Assembly: GCA_021808195.1 (NCBI GenBank) | Contig: JAKBCE010000001.1 | Coordinates: forward strand, 186,001 to 250,000 | Source: Pseudomonadota bacterium | GTDB taxonomy: Bacteria > Pseudomonadota > Gammaproteobacteria > Steroidobacterales > Steroidobacteraceae | Direction of reading: 5' to 3' | Length of the DNA: 64,000 nt | Made by a program: the position numbers and the translations under genes | Shown: positions 17,671 through 26,264 of the stretch, piece by piece | Layout: every line of letters starts with the position of its first letter | Position numbering within the stretch: the first letter of the stretch is position 1 | Notes under the pieces: model-generated | Told to the model about the DNA's origin: nothing | The model's database searches: none | Seen by the model: only the letters and a program-made list of their open reading frames with translations

Positions 17671-18942
17671 ATGCGGATCGCAGTCATCGGCGCAGGCATC
17701 GCCGGGCTCGCCTCGAGCTGGCGGCTCTCAGCGCGACACGAGGTCACGCTGTACGAGGCGAATGCGTACTTCGGCGGGCACACCCACACCCACCAGATCA
17801 CCCTGGCCGGCCGCCAGTACGCGGTCGACTCCGGATTCATCGTATTCAGCCCCCGGCATTACCCGCTGTTCAGCGCGCTGCTCGATGAGCTGCAGGTGGC
17901 CTCGCAGCCGACCACCATGAGCTTCTCCGTGCGCAACGAGGCGAGCGGGCTCGAGTACAACGCCACCCGGGTCGATACGCTGTTCTGCCAGCGGCGCAAC
18001 CTGTTCTCGCCGCGTTTCCTCGGCATGGTGCGCGATCTGCTGCGCTTTTACCGCGAGGCGCCGGCGCTGCTCGAGGCGGAGGAGCCGGGCCCGACGCTCG
18101 CGGAGTATCTGGCCGCGGGCCGCTACGGCGCGGCCTTTCGCGACGATCATCTCGTACCCATGGCTTCGGCACTGTGGTCCTCACCGCCGAGTTGCATCCT
18201 GTCGTTTCCCGCCCGCTATCTGGTGCAGTTCATGGCCAACCACCAGATGCTCTCGGTGCGCGGCCGCCCGGAATGGCGCGTGGTTTGTGGTGGATCGGCC
18301 AGCTACGTGCGGGCGCTGCGGGCGCGCTGGCGCGTGCAGGAGCGGCTCGCCTGCCCGGTGCAGAGCGTACGCCGCGATGCCCATGGGGTCAGCGTGACCC
18401 ACACCGCAGGTACCGAGCGCTTCGACCAGGTCGTACTCGCCTGTCACAGCGATCAGGCTTTGGCGCTGCTGGCGGATGCAAGTCCCGCCGAGCGAACCGT
18501 CCTGGGTGCGATCGCGTATCAGCCGAACGAGGCGGTCCTGCACACCGACGCCTCACTCCTGCCGCGCAATCCCAAGGCCTGGGCGGCATGGAACGCGCAC
18601 GTGCCACGCGAGCCGGACGCACCCTGCACGGTGAGCTATTGCATGAACCTGCTGCAGGGACTCAACGCACCGCAGCCGCTCATCGTCACACTCAATCGCA
18701 GCGCAGCGATCGATCCGGCCAAGGTGCTGCGCAGCATCCGCTATGCGCATCCGGTTCACACCCATGCGGCAGTCGCGGCACAGCGCCGGCGCACCGAGAT
18801 CCAAGGCGTCAACCGCACGTGGTTCGCCGGCGCCTACTGGGGCTGGGGCTTTCACGAAGACGGCATGCGCAGCGCCCACGCCGTGGTCGACGCCCTGGAT
18901 GCAAGCCCGGACTGCGGAGCATCGCGCAAGGACGCGGCATGA
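17671..18942 (+). CDS. FAD-dependent oxidoreductase of the fatty-acid modification cluster
   Basis: 423-residue flavoprotein of the amine-oxidase/phytoene-desaturase superfamily. The N-terminal dinucleotide motif is GAGIAGLASSWRL (about residues 7-19), the second FAD contact is GGHTHTH, and the C-terminal FAD motif is WFAGAYWGWGFHEDGM. This group is regularly found beside DUF1365 and cyclopropane-synthase genes in stress-induced lipid clusters; in alphaproteobacteria the analogous operon makes methylated or furan fatty acids (recalled, not checked). It starts 4 nt after the desaturase and overlaps DUF1365 by 4 nt. The exact reaction is not known from sequence. Confidence 0.88.
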   Translation: MRIAVIGAGIAGLASSWRLSARHEVTLYEANAYFGGHTHTHQITLAGRQYAVDSGFIVFSPRHYPLFSALLDELQVASQPTTMSFSVRNEASGLEYNATRVDTLFCQRRNLFSPRFLGMVRDLLRFYREAPALLEAEEPGPTLAEYLAAGRYGAAFRDDHLVPMASALWSSPPSCILSFPARYLVQFMANHQMLSVRGRPEWRVVCGGSASYVRALRARWRVQERLACPVQSVRRDAHGVSVTHTAGTERFDQVVLACHSDQALALLADASPAERTVLGAIAYQPNEAVLHTDASLLPRNPKAWAAWNAHVPREPDAPCTVSYCMNLLQGLNAPQPLIVTLNRSAAIDPAKVLRSIRYAHPVHTHAAVAAQRRRTEIQGVNRTWFAGAYWGWGFHEDGMRSAHAVVDALDASPDCGASRKDAA

Positions 18943-19718
18943 GCGTTGCGCACACACTGAACAGTGCGGTGTACGAGGGTGTCGTGCGCCACTGGCGCCT
19001 CGAGCCGCGACGGCACGCGTTCGGCTACCGCATTACGCAGCTGTTGCTCGATCTCGATGAGCTCGAACAGGTATTCGCCACCCGGTGGCTGTGGTCGCTC
19101 GAGCGGCGCAATCTCGCTGAGTTTCGCCGCACCGATTACCTTGGACCGACCTCGCTGCCGCTCGCCGAAGCGGCCCGCACGCTGGTCGCACAACACACCG
19201 GCACGCGACCGGCCGGACCGGTGCGACTGCTGGCTCATCTGCGCTATGGCGGCTACATCTTCAACCCCGTGAGCTTCTATTACTGCCATGAGGTGGGCGG
19301 GGAGCTCGCAGCGATCGTTGCCGAGATCACCAACACGCCGTGGAAGGAGCGTCACGCCTACGTCCTGCCGCTCTCCCAGGCGCAGCGCCGAGGCCGCCAC
19401 TGGTGCTGGGAGTTCGACAAGACTTTTCACGTCTCGCCGTTCCTGCCACTCGAGCGCACCTACCAGTGGCGCTTCAGCGCACCGGCAGAGCGACTGCGCG
19501 TGCACATGTCGGTACAGCGCAGCGGCGCGCGCGAACTCGAGGCCGACCTCGATCTGACCCGACGCGCGCTGACGGGCGCGAGCCTCGCCCGTGTGCTGTG
19601 GCGATTTCCTCTGATGAGCACCCAGGTGATCGGGGCAATTTATTGGCAGGCGCTGCGTCTGTGGCTGAAGCACACGCCGGTCTACGACCATCCTCAACGT
19701 CTACGAGGTTCCGCATGA
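18939..19718 (+). CDS. DUF1365 family protein
   Basis: 259 residues. DUF1365 is recognised by an N-terminal VYEGVVRHWRLEPRRHAFGY, then GYIFNPVSFYYCHE, AEITNTPWKERHAYVLP, KTFHVSPFLPL and QALRLWLKHTPVYDHP. Function unknown in general, but the family is almost always encoded between the FAD oxidoreductase and a cyclopropane-type methyltransferase, exactly as here with 4-nt overlaps on both sides, so it most likely takes part in acyl-chain modification on phospholipids. Confidence 0.92.
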   Translation: MSVAHTLNSAVYEGVVRHWRLEPRRHAFGYRITQLLLDLDELEQVFATRWLWSLERRNLAEFRRTDYLGPTSLPLAEAARTLVAQHTGTRPAGPVRLLAHLRYGGYIFNPVSFYYCHEVGGELAAIVAEITNTPWKERHAYVLPLSQAQRRGRHWCWEFDKTFHVSPFLPLERTYQWRFSAPAERLRVHMSVQRSGARELEADLDLTRRALTGASLARVLWRFPLMSTQVIGAIYWQALRLWLKHTPVYDHPQRLRGSA

Positions 19719-20995
19719 ATTCCGTCGCCGCCGACTTGAACCGCCCGCGCACCGGTGCGCTCGATCGCTTCCTGCGTGCACGGCTGCTCGCTCGCCTCAG
19801 TGCGCTGCAGCATGGCCGGCTCGAGCTGCGCGATGCGCACGGCAGCCTTCTCATGGGCCGCGGCGTCGACGGACCGCACGTGCGCCTTGAGGTGCTCGAT
19901 CCGGCGTTCTATCGGATGGTCGCCGCCAGCGGCAGTGTCGGGGCCGGGGAGGCCTACATGGCCGGACTGTGGCGCTGTTCGGCGCCCGGACTGGACGAGT
20001 CCGATGCACTAGTAGCGCTGGTACGGCTGCTGGTGCGCAACCGCAATCTGCTCGATGGGCTCGAGAGCGGCTGGGCGCACCTCGCCGGCGCCGTGCGGCG
20101 CCTCTGGCACACAAGTCGAAACAACACCCGCACCGGAAGCCAGCGCAACATCGCCGCGCACTATGATCTCGGCAACGAGTTCTTCGAACAGTTCCTCTCG
20201 AGGGATCTGATGTACTCCTCGGCACTGTGGCTCGAGGCGACCGACACGCTCGATGTGGCCTCGGCGCGCAAGCTCGAGGCGGTGTGCCGGCGGCTGGCAT
20301 TGCGCCGCGATGATCACTTGCTCGAGATCGGTACCGGCTGGGGCAGCCTCGCGCTGCACGCGGCGCGCCATTACGGCTGCCGGGTGACGACCACGACCAT
20401 CTCCCGCCGGCAATATGAGCTCGCGCGCGAGCGGGTGCGCGCCGCCGGTCTCACCGGGCGGATCGAGGTATTGCTTAAGGATTACCGCGATCTCACCGGT
20501 CAGTACGACAAGCTGGTCTCGATCGAGATGATCGAGGCGGTCGGCGCCGATCACCTCGAGGAGTACTTCAGTGCCATCGACCGTCTGCTCGCGCCGCATG
20601 GCGTGGCGCTGCTGCAGGCGATCACCATCGAGGATCACCGCTACGCGCAGGCCTTGCGCGCGGTGGACTTCATCAAGCGGCATGTGTTTCCGGGCAGCTT
20701 CATTCCCTCCGTGCACGCCATGCTCGCGGCCAAGACCCGCGCAAGCGACCTCGCCCTGGTCGAGTTCGAGGATTTCGGGGACTCCTATGCGCGCACGCTC
20801 GAGGCGTGGCGCAGACGCTTCCTGTCGCGGCTCGCGGCGGTGCGCGCGCTCGGCTTCGATGAGCCGTTCATCCGATTGTGGGAATTCTATCTGGCCTATT
20901 GTGAAGGGGGGTTTCGCGAGCGCTCGATCGGGGTCGCGCACCTGAAGTTCGCCAAGCCTCTCTGGCGTCACGAGCGCGCGGAGCGTGCCGCGTGA
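19715..20995 (+). CDS. Cyclopropane-fatty-acyl-phospholipid synthase family methyltransferase (1)
   Basis: 426-residue SAM-dependent methyltransferase of the CFA synthase family. The substrate-binding N-terminal half precedes the catalytic domain with NIAAHYDLGNEFFEQFLSRD, the SAM loop LLEIGTGWGSLALHAARHYG, SIEMIEAVGADHLEEYF and IKRHVFPGSFIPS. The SAM loop reads GTGWG where CFA synthases normally have GCGWG. It should methylate the double bond of an unsaturated phospholipid chain, giving a cyclopropane or a methyl-branched product. Start overlaps DUF1365 (ATGA), and the stop overlaps DUF2878 (GTGA). Confidence 0.92.
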   Translation: MNSVAADLNRPRTGALDRFLRARLLARLSALQHGRLELRDAHGSLLMGRGVDGPHVRLEVLDPAFYRMVAASGSVGAGEAYMAGLWRCSAPGLDESDALVALVRLLVRNRNLLDGLESGWAHLAGAVRRLWHTSRNNTRTGSQRNIAAHYDLGNEFFEQFLSRDLMYSSALWLEATDTLDVASARKLEAVCRRLALRRDDHLLEIGTGWGSLALHAARHYGCRVTTTTISRRQYELARERVRAAGLTGRIEVLLKDYRDLTGQYDKLVSIEMIEAVGADHLEEYFSAIDRLLAPHGVALLQAITIEDHRYAQALRAVDFIKRHVFPGSFIPSVHAMLAAKTRASDLALVEFEDFGDSYARTLEAWRRRFLSRLAAVRALGFDEPFIRLWEFYLAYCEGGFRERSIGVAHLKFAKPLWRHERAERAA

Positions 20996-21516
20996 GTGCG
21001 CTGCTGACCTTCGTCGGTTATGAACTGGTGTGGTGTGCCGCGGTCATCGGCGCCGGGCACGGGCTCGCCTGGCCCGGCCTCGGCGCCGCGTGCGTGTTCA
21101 TCGGCTGGCGGCTCACCGTCTCGCCGCAACGGCGCGTGGAGGCGGCACTGCTCGCCGTGTCGCTCGCCATGGGTACGCTGCTCGAGAACTGCTGGGTGCG
21201 CACCGGGTTGATCCACTACGCGGCCGCCTGGCCGTTCGCGTTCGCGCCCGCCTGGCTGCTTGCGCTATGGGCAGCTTTCGGCCTGACCATCGTGCCGCTG
21301 TTCGGTTACCTGCATACGCGCCCCGCGCTCGCCGCGCTGCTCGGGGCCATCGGCGGACCGCTCTCGTATTCGGCAGCTGCGCGCGGCTGGCACGCAGTGA
21401 TGTTTCCACCGCGACCGGCGCTCAGTCTGCTCGCCCTGGCACTTGGCTGGGCCGCCGCACTGCCGGCGCTCACCGCCCTGGCACGGCGCTGGCTCCCCGC
21501 GCGGGGTGTCGCATGA
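20992..21516 (+). CDS. DUF2878 family membrane protein
   Basis: 174-residue protein with about five hydrophobic helices, matching DUF2878: YELVWCAAVIGAG at the start, ENCWVRTGLIHYAA in the middle and GGPLSYSAAARGWHAVMF near the end. Function unknown; the family occurs in the same lipid clusters as DUF1365 and DUF1295. The start is GTG overlapping the previous stop, and the stop overlaps the next ATG, so translation is coupled on both sides. Confidence 0.85.
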   Translation: MSALLTFVGYELVWCAAVIGAGHGLAWPGLGAACVFIGWRLTVSPQRRVEAALLAVSLAMGTLLENCWVRTGLIHYAAAWPFAFAPAWLLALWAAFGLTIVPLFGYLHTRPALAALLGAIGGPLSYSAAARGWHAVMFPPRPALSLLALALGWAAALPALTALARRWLPARGVA

Positions 21517-22304
21517 GTCCCGCCCGCGCGCTCGGTGTGCTCTGGGCATTGTCGGCTGCGGTGATGTGCCTCGGCTGGCTGTGGCAGCGCCGCCGGCACA
21601 ATGCAGGTATCGCTGATGTGTTGTGGGCAATGCTGCTCGTCAGCGGCGCTTGGCTGTTGGCCGCCGTCGGCGCCGGTGCACTCACGGCGCGTGTGTCCCT
21701 CGCCCTGCTCGGCGGCCTGTGGGGCATGCGCCTGGCGCGGCATCTTGCCAGGCGCGTGCGCGGCGAGCCGGAAGATGGCCGCTATCAGGCGCTGCGTGCC
21801 CGCTGGCGCGGTGCGCAGGGGCGCTGGTTTGCGTTCTTCCAGATGCAGGCGGTCTCGATCCCGCTGTTCGCGCTGCCGTTCGTCGCGGTCGCCGCCAATG
21901 CTCATTTGCGGCCGCCGTGGCTCGCCGCCGGCGCACTCATCGGGCTCCTCGGAGTGCTCGGTGAGTCGCTCGCGGACCGACAGCTCGCGCGCTTCCGTGC
22001 CGCACCCGGCCATCGCGGGCGCACCTGCCGAGCCGGCCTGTGGCGCTACTCACGCCACCCCAACTATTTCTTCGAATGGCTGCACTGGTTCGCCTACGTA
22101 GCCTGGTCGGTCGGTTCGCCCTACGCACCGCTCGCCTGGCTCGGTCCGCTCACTATGTACGTATTCCTGCGCTTTCTGAGTGGCGTGCCCTGGACCGAAC
22201 AGCAGGCCGTGCGCACCCGGGGAGCCGACTATCTCGACTATCAGCGCAGCACCTCGCCGTTTTTTCCTTGGTTCCCCCGCCGTCTGCCACCAGGAGCCGA
22301 TTGA
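21513..22304 (+). CDS. DUF1295 (steroid 5-alpha-reductase-like) membrane protein
   Basis: 263-residue polytopic membrane protein of the DUF1295 family, which shares the fold of 3-oxo-5-alpha-steroid 4-dehydrogenases and isoprenylcysteine methyltransferases. The C-terminal nucleotide-binding signature is GLWRYSRHPNYFFEWLHWFAY, followed by YVFLRFLSGVPWTEQQ and YLDYQRSTSPFFPWFPR. Likely reduces or otherwise modifies a membrane lipid; substrate unknown. It overlaps the DUF2878 gene by 4 nt and the next gene by 1 nt (TGATG). Confidence 0.9.
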   Translation: MSPARALGVLWALSAAVMCLGWLWQRRRHNAGIADVLWAMLLVSGAWLLAAVGAGALTARVSLALLGGLWGMRLARHLARRVRGEPEDGRYQALRARWRGAQGRWFAFFQMQAVSIPLFALPFVAVAANAHLRPPWLAAGALIGLLGVLGESLADRQLARFRAAPGHRGRTCRAGLWRYSRHPNYFFEWLHWFAYVAWSVGSPYAPLAWLGPLTMYVFLRFLSGVPWTEQQAVRTRGADYLDYQRSTSPFFPWFPRRLPPGAD

Positions 22305-23401
22305 TGAGTACCGTACTGTCCTCCCGCGCCGAACTGCCCGTCGACCGTCCGGCACCCGGCCTGCTTGGGCTCGCCGAGCGCGGCCTGTTGCCCGATGCGC
22401 TGGTGCGCCTCGGCATCCGCAGAATGTGCGCCGAACGGCTGCGCAGCGAACAACACGGGGCTCTCGCGGCCGAATCGGAGCGCTTCGCCGCACAGATCGA
22501 GGCGCTGCGCGCCAGCCCGCTCGCGATCCACACCGAGGCGGCGAACGCGCAGCACTACGAGCTGCCGGCCGAGTTCTTCGCCCAGTGCCTCGGGCCGCGC
22601 CTGAAGTACTCCTGCTGCTATTTCCCGCGCGGCGGGGAGAGCCTGGCCGAGGCCGAGGAGGCCATGCTGCAGTTGTACGGCGAGCGCGCCGAATTGGCCG
22701 ACGGCCAGCACATCCTCGAGCTCGGCTGCGGGTGGGGCTCGTTGACACTGTGGATGGCCGAGCGCTTCCCGCACGCGCACATCACGGCAGTATCGAACTC
22801 CCACGGTCAACGCCACCACATCGAACAGCAGTGTCGCGCGCGCGCACTGGACAACGTGCGTGTCCTGACACGAGATGTGAATTCGTTGATTCTCGATGGC
22901 GCACAGTTTGACCGCTGTGTGTCGATCGAGATGTTCGAGCACATGCGCAATTACGAAGTTCTGCTGCGCCGGATCGCCACCTGGCTGAAGCCCGACGGCA
23001 AGTTGTTCGTGCACCTGTTTGCGCATCGCACGCTGATGTATCCGTTCGCGACCGACGGCGCCGACAATTGGCTGGGCCGGCATTTCTTCACCGGCGGCCT
23101 GATGCCCTCCGCCGACACGTTACTGCACTTCCAGAGCGAGCTCGCACTCGAGCGCCGCTGGCTTCTTGACGGCACGCACTACAGCCGCACGGCAAACCAG
23201 TGGCTCGCACGCCAGGACGAACAGCGCGAGCGCGTGCTCGCCGTGCTGCGGGTGAACTACGGCGCGAACGCCTCGCTGTGGTTCGAGCGCTGGCGGATTT
23301 TCTGGATGGCGTGTGCAGAGCTGTTCGGGTATGCGGGCGGCCGTGAATGGCTGGTGGCCCATTACCGATTTGCGCGGCCGCGGACCGGAGCGCGTTCATG
23401 A
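22304..23401 (+). CDS. Cyclopropane-fatty-acid-synthase-like methyltransferase (2)
   Basis: 365-residue SAM-dependent methyltransferase of the CFA/coclaurine-N-methyltransferase branch, clearly different from the first copy. Features: IHTEAANAQHYELPAEFFAQ, KYSCCYF, SAM loop ILELGCGWGSLTLWMAERFP, SIEMFEHMRNYEVLLRR and FVHLFAHRTLMYPF. The canonical GCGWG loop is kept here. AGGAG lies 8 nt before the ATG at 22304. Having two methyltransferases in one operon suggests two successive methylations or two substrates. Confidence 0.9.
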   Translation: MSTVLSSRAELPVDRPAPGLLGLAERGLLPDALVRLGIRRMCAERLRSEQHGALAAESERFAAQIEALRASPLAIHTEAANAQHYELPAEFFAQCLGPRLKYSCCYFPRGGESLAEAEEAMLQLYGERAELADGQHILELGCGWGSLTLWMAERFPHAHITAVSNSHGQRHHIEQQCRARALDNVRVLTRDVNSLILDGAQFDRCVSIEMFEHMRNYEVLLRRIATWLKPDGKLFVHLFAHRTLMYPFATDGADNWLGRHFFTGGLMPSADTLLHFQSELALERRWLLDGTHYSRTANQWLARQDEQRERVLAVLRVNYGANASLWFERWRIFWMACAELFGYAGGREWLVAHYRFARPRTGARS

Positions 23402-23976
23402 GGGCCGCACGCGCAATGCTGGTGCTGCTCGTAGCACTGAGCCTCGCGGCCTGCCGGACGCTCGCGGCCGAGAAGCCGATTCCGCCGGTCGCGCACGTCA
23501 ACCTCAAGCGCTACATGGGCCGCTGGTATGTCATCGCCGCGATCCCCACGCACATCGAGCGCGACGATTACAACCCGGTGGAGAACTACCGCCTGGCGCC
23601 GGATGGGTCGATCTGCACGGTGTTTCGCTTCCGGCGCGGCAGCTTCACGTCCCGGCTGCACACGGTCCACTCGACCGCCACGGTGGTCCGCCACACCGGC
23701 AATGCCCAGTGGCACGTGCATCTTTTCTGGTTCCTGCGCCTGCAGTACATCGTCGCCTGGCTCTCACCGCACTACAACCGGGTGATCGTGGCGCGGGATG
23801 CGCGCGACTACGTCTGGCTCATGGCCCGTACACCGCAGATCTCCGCGCACGATTACCAGGCAATGGTGGCGCAGGTTGCCGCCATGGGTTACCCGCTGAG
23901 CAAGCTGCGCAAGAGCCCGCAACGCTGGCCGGAACCGGGCGGGCCGCGTCCGTCCTTCGCCTCGATCTGCCGGTGA
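23398..23976 (+). CDS. Bacterial lipocalin (Blc-type) lipoprotein
   Basis: 192 residues. Signal peptide with lipobox LSLAAC, then the lipocalin GxW signature YMGRWYVIAAIPTHIE, the NPVENYRLAPDGSI strand and YNRVIVARDARDYVWLMART. As in E. coli Blc it should be anchored to the outer membrane and bind fatty acids or lysolipids, consistent with its place at the end of a fatty-acid modification operon. The ATG at 23398 overlaps the preceding stop (ATGA). Confidence 0.9.
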   Translation: MRAARAMLVLLVALSLAACRTLAAEKPIPPVAHVNLKRYMGRWYVIAAIPTHIERDDYNPVENYRLAPDGSICTVFRFRRGSFTSRLHTVHSTATVVRHTGNAQWHVHLFWFLRLQYIVAWLSPHYNRVIVARDARDYVWLMARTPQISAHDYQAMVAQVAAMGYPLSKLRKSPQRWPEPGGPRPSFASICR

Positions 23977-24060
23977 ATGCAGCGCAAGCGGTGGCGTGCC
24001 TGGAAGATTTGCCGCGCCTGGGGTAGCTTAAGCGCTCGAATCGTCCCTGCGGGGTGTTCC

Positions 24061-24768
24061 GTGAAGAAGACATCGCTTGCATCGTTTGGGGTCTGCCTGC
24101 TCGCCGCCGGCGTGCTCGCCGGGTGCAGTTCGCCGAACGCCGATTGGCAGAAAGCCTCGGCGCAGAGCACTGTGGCCGCGTACCGCAGCTTCATCAAGCA
24201 CCACCCCGATGACCCTCGGGTGCAGCAGGCCCGCAACCGCATCGCAGCCCTCGAGGACAAGCAGGCCTGGCAGAGCGCGCACAGTGCGGGCACGGAGCAA
24301 GCCTATCAGCAGTACCTGACGCAGTACCCCGACGGTGCCTATACCGCTCAGGCACAGGATGCGCTCACCACACTGAAGGAAACGAGCGCCTGGCAGAGTG
24401 CCCAGTCCGCCGGCACCGCCACCGCCTATGAAGCGTTCGTGAGCCAGTATCCGAATGCAGCCCAGGCGGGTCAGGCCCAGGCGCAGATCGACAAACTCGC
24501 CGGTTTCCAACTCGAACTCGGCCGGTATCGCACCGCCAGCGCCGCCCAGGCGGCGGCCAAGGGGCTGCGGGCGCACTTCGCGAGCCTGCTGAGACAAGTG
24601 CAGGTCATACCGCCGTCCGGTACGGTCAAACTCACCACCCTGCGCTCGCAGCAGATGAGCCACGCTGATGCGCTCGCCGCCTGCGCAAAGCTGCGCCGCG
24701 CCCGGCAAAGCTGCTCGGTAGTCAAAGTCCAGGCGAAGTCCGGCGGGTTGAGCCTCTCGAGTATGTAG
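24061..24768 (+). CDS. Lipoprotein with three ~40-residue repeats and a SPOR domain
   Basis: 235 residues from a GTG start. Signal peptide and lipobox VLAGCSS. Three tandem repeats follow, each running roughly W..A..(S/G)T..AY..F...YP(D/N)......A...I..L (at about 29-68, 69-110 and 111-148); these resemble degenerate TPRs. The C-terminal ~75 residues look like a SPOR domain (FQLELGRYRTASAAQAAA then SCSVVKVQ), which binds denuded septal peptidoglycan. Likely a cell-envelope scaffold. It lies 84 nt after the lipocalin gene, and its 3' end overlaps the convergent outer-membrane factor gene by 47 nt. Confidence 0.78.
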   Translation: MKKTSLASFGVCLLAAGVLAGCSSPNADWQKASAQSTVAAYRSFIKHHPDDPRVQQARNRIAALEDKQAWQSAHSAGTEQAYQQYLTQYPDGAYTAQAQDALTTLKETSAWQSAQSAGTATAYEAFVSQYPNAAQAGQAQAQIDKLAGFQLELGRYRTASAAQAAAKGLRAHFASLLRQVQVIPPSGTVKLTTLRSQQMSHADALAACAKLRRARQSCSVVKVQAKSGGLSLSSM

Positions 24769-26260
24769 GCGCCTCGCGAACGACTGCGGCTCGGGCTCTC
24801 ACTGCCGGGGTGACGCGACCGCCGGCAGCGAGCAGCAGGCGGATGGTGTCGAGTAACTGGCGCCGCTCGGCGCCGAGCAGGCCGAGCTCGGCCCGCTCGC
24901 GCTGCCGTTGCGCGTCGAGCACCGGCAACAGACCGCTGTTGCCCGCTCGGTAGCTGTCACGCTCCAACCTCAGGCGGCGGCCCGACAGATGCAAGGCGCG
25001 CGCCTGCGCGGCACGCAGTTCGGCATCGTGGCGCAGCGCATCGAGCGCATCGGCCACCTGGCCGAAGGCGGTCACGACCACCTGCTGATACAGGTCGGCG
25101 CGCTCGTGCAGCACATCGAGTGCGGCGCGCCGCTGCGCGTGCAATTTACCGCCCTCGAACAGCGGCCCGGTGAGCCCGGCGATCAATGACCACGCGAGTG
25201 AACTGGCGTCGAACAGATGAGCCGGCCGCAAGGCCTCCTCGCTGAGCGTGGCACTGAGGACGATCTGCGGATATAGATTTGCCGTTGCCAGTCCCACTGC
25301 AGCCGTGGCGGCACGCAGTTGCGCCTCGGCGGCCCGGATGTCCGGGCGGCGCCGCAGCAGCTCCGAGGGCAGACTCACCGGCACCCGAGTCGGCAGTGCC
25401 AGTGTGCTCAGGGACAGCTCCGGTGCATGCCAAGAGGCCGGCGTGCGCCCGAGCAGAACCGCCAGCGCATGCTGCGCGGTGGTGAGCTTCTGGTAAAGCG
25501 GCGGCAGCAACGTCGCATCGCTCGCCAGCTGACTCTGTGCGGTGAGCACATCGAGCCGCGGCTCGGAGCCGGCGGCGACCGCCCCGCGCACCAACGCCAC
25601 GTTCGTGCGGTCCTCGGCGAGCAGGCCGCGCACCGCACTGATCTCCGCCCGCGCCGTTGCAACGGTGACCGCCTGCGAGGCGACCTCGCCGCTCAGCACC
25701 AGCCGCGTGGCCGACAGCTCGCTGCGCTGATACTGCTCGAGCGCACGGGTCTCCTCGAGCGTGCGGCGCGTACGGCCGAGGTAATCAAGCAGATAATCCA
25801 CGCCCACGCCACCGGCAACATAACTGAATGGGGCAAAGGCATTCGGGCCGAGAAACTCTGCGCCGTATTTCTCGCGCCCAACCCCGGCATTGAAACCGAT
25901 CTGCGGATAGCGGGCAGCTCCCCCGACCGTCACCATTTCCCGCGCCCGGGCGAGCGCGGCCTGTGCGGCCGCCACATCGTGATTGTCTGCAAGCGCCTGG
26001 CGGACCAGCGTGTCGAGCTCCGCGCAGCGGAACGTACCCCACCACGGCCCATCCGATGCGGCCCCCGGCACCACTCGCTGGCGAAACGCCGGCGGCGCCG
26101 CACGCTCGCCGCGAACGAGTTCGTGCGACGGCCGATAGTGCGGCCCCAGCGCAACCTGTGGTCGTTGAAAGGCAGTCCCCACGGTGCAGCCCTCGAGCGC
26201 GAGCGCCGTTAGAGCGAGCGTGCACCACCGCCACCAGAAGACAATTCGGGCACGCATCAT
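24722..26260 (-). CDS. Outer-membrane efflux lipoprotein (OprM/NodT family)
   Basis: 512-residue TolC-like outer-membrane factor. The signal peptide ends in lipobox LALEGC. Two OEP repeats are visible: the first from DGPWWGTFRCAELDTLVRQA, with the helical pair around TARAEISAVRGLLAEDRTNV; the second from VSLPSELLRRRPDIRAAEAQ onward, with GPLFEGGKLHAQRRAALDV. It is the last gene of the marR-emrA-emrB operon (4 nt after emrB), completing a tripartite pump. The 3' end overlaps the convergent SPOR lipoprotein gene by 47 nt. Confidence 0.93.
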   Translation of the reverse strand: MMRARIVFWWRWCTLALTALALEGCTVGTAFQRPQVALGPHYRPSHELVRGERAAPPAFRQRVVPGAASDGPWWGTFRCAELDTLVRQALADNHDVAAAQAALARAREMVTVGGAARYPQIGFNAGVGREKYGAEFLGPNAFAPFSYVAGGVGVDYLLDYLGRTRRTLEETRALEQYQRSELSATRLVLSGEVASQAVTVATARAEISAVRGLLAEDRTNVALVRGAVAAGSEPRLDVLTAQSQLASDATLLPPLYQKLTTAQHALAVLLGRTPASWHAPELSLSTLALPTRVPVSLPSELLRRRPDIRAAEAQLRAATAAVGLATANLYPQIVLSATLSEEALRPAHLFDASSLAWSLIAGLTGPLFEGGKLHAQRRAALDVLHERADLYQQVVVTAFGQVADALDALRHDAELRAAQARALHLSGRRLRLERDSYRAGNSGLLPVLDAQRQRERAELGLLGAERRQLLDTIRLLLAAGGRVTPAVRARAAVVREAPTYSRGSTRRTSPGL

Positions 26261-26264
26261 CGAC

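Noticed and set aside
15627..17840. A 737-codon open frame on the minus strand
   Set aside because: Antisense to the sigma, anti-sigma and desaturase genes, all of which have strong family motifs; composition is that of a shadow frame.
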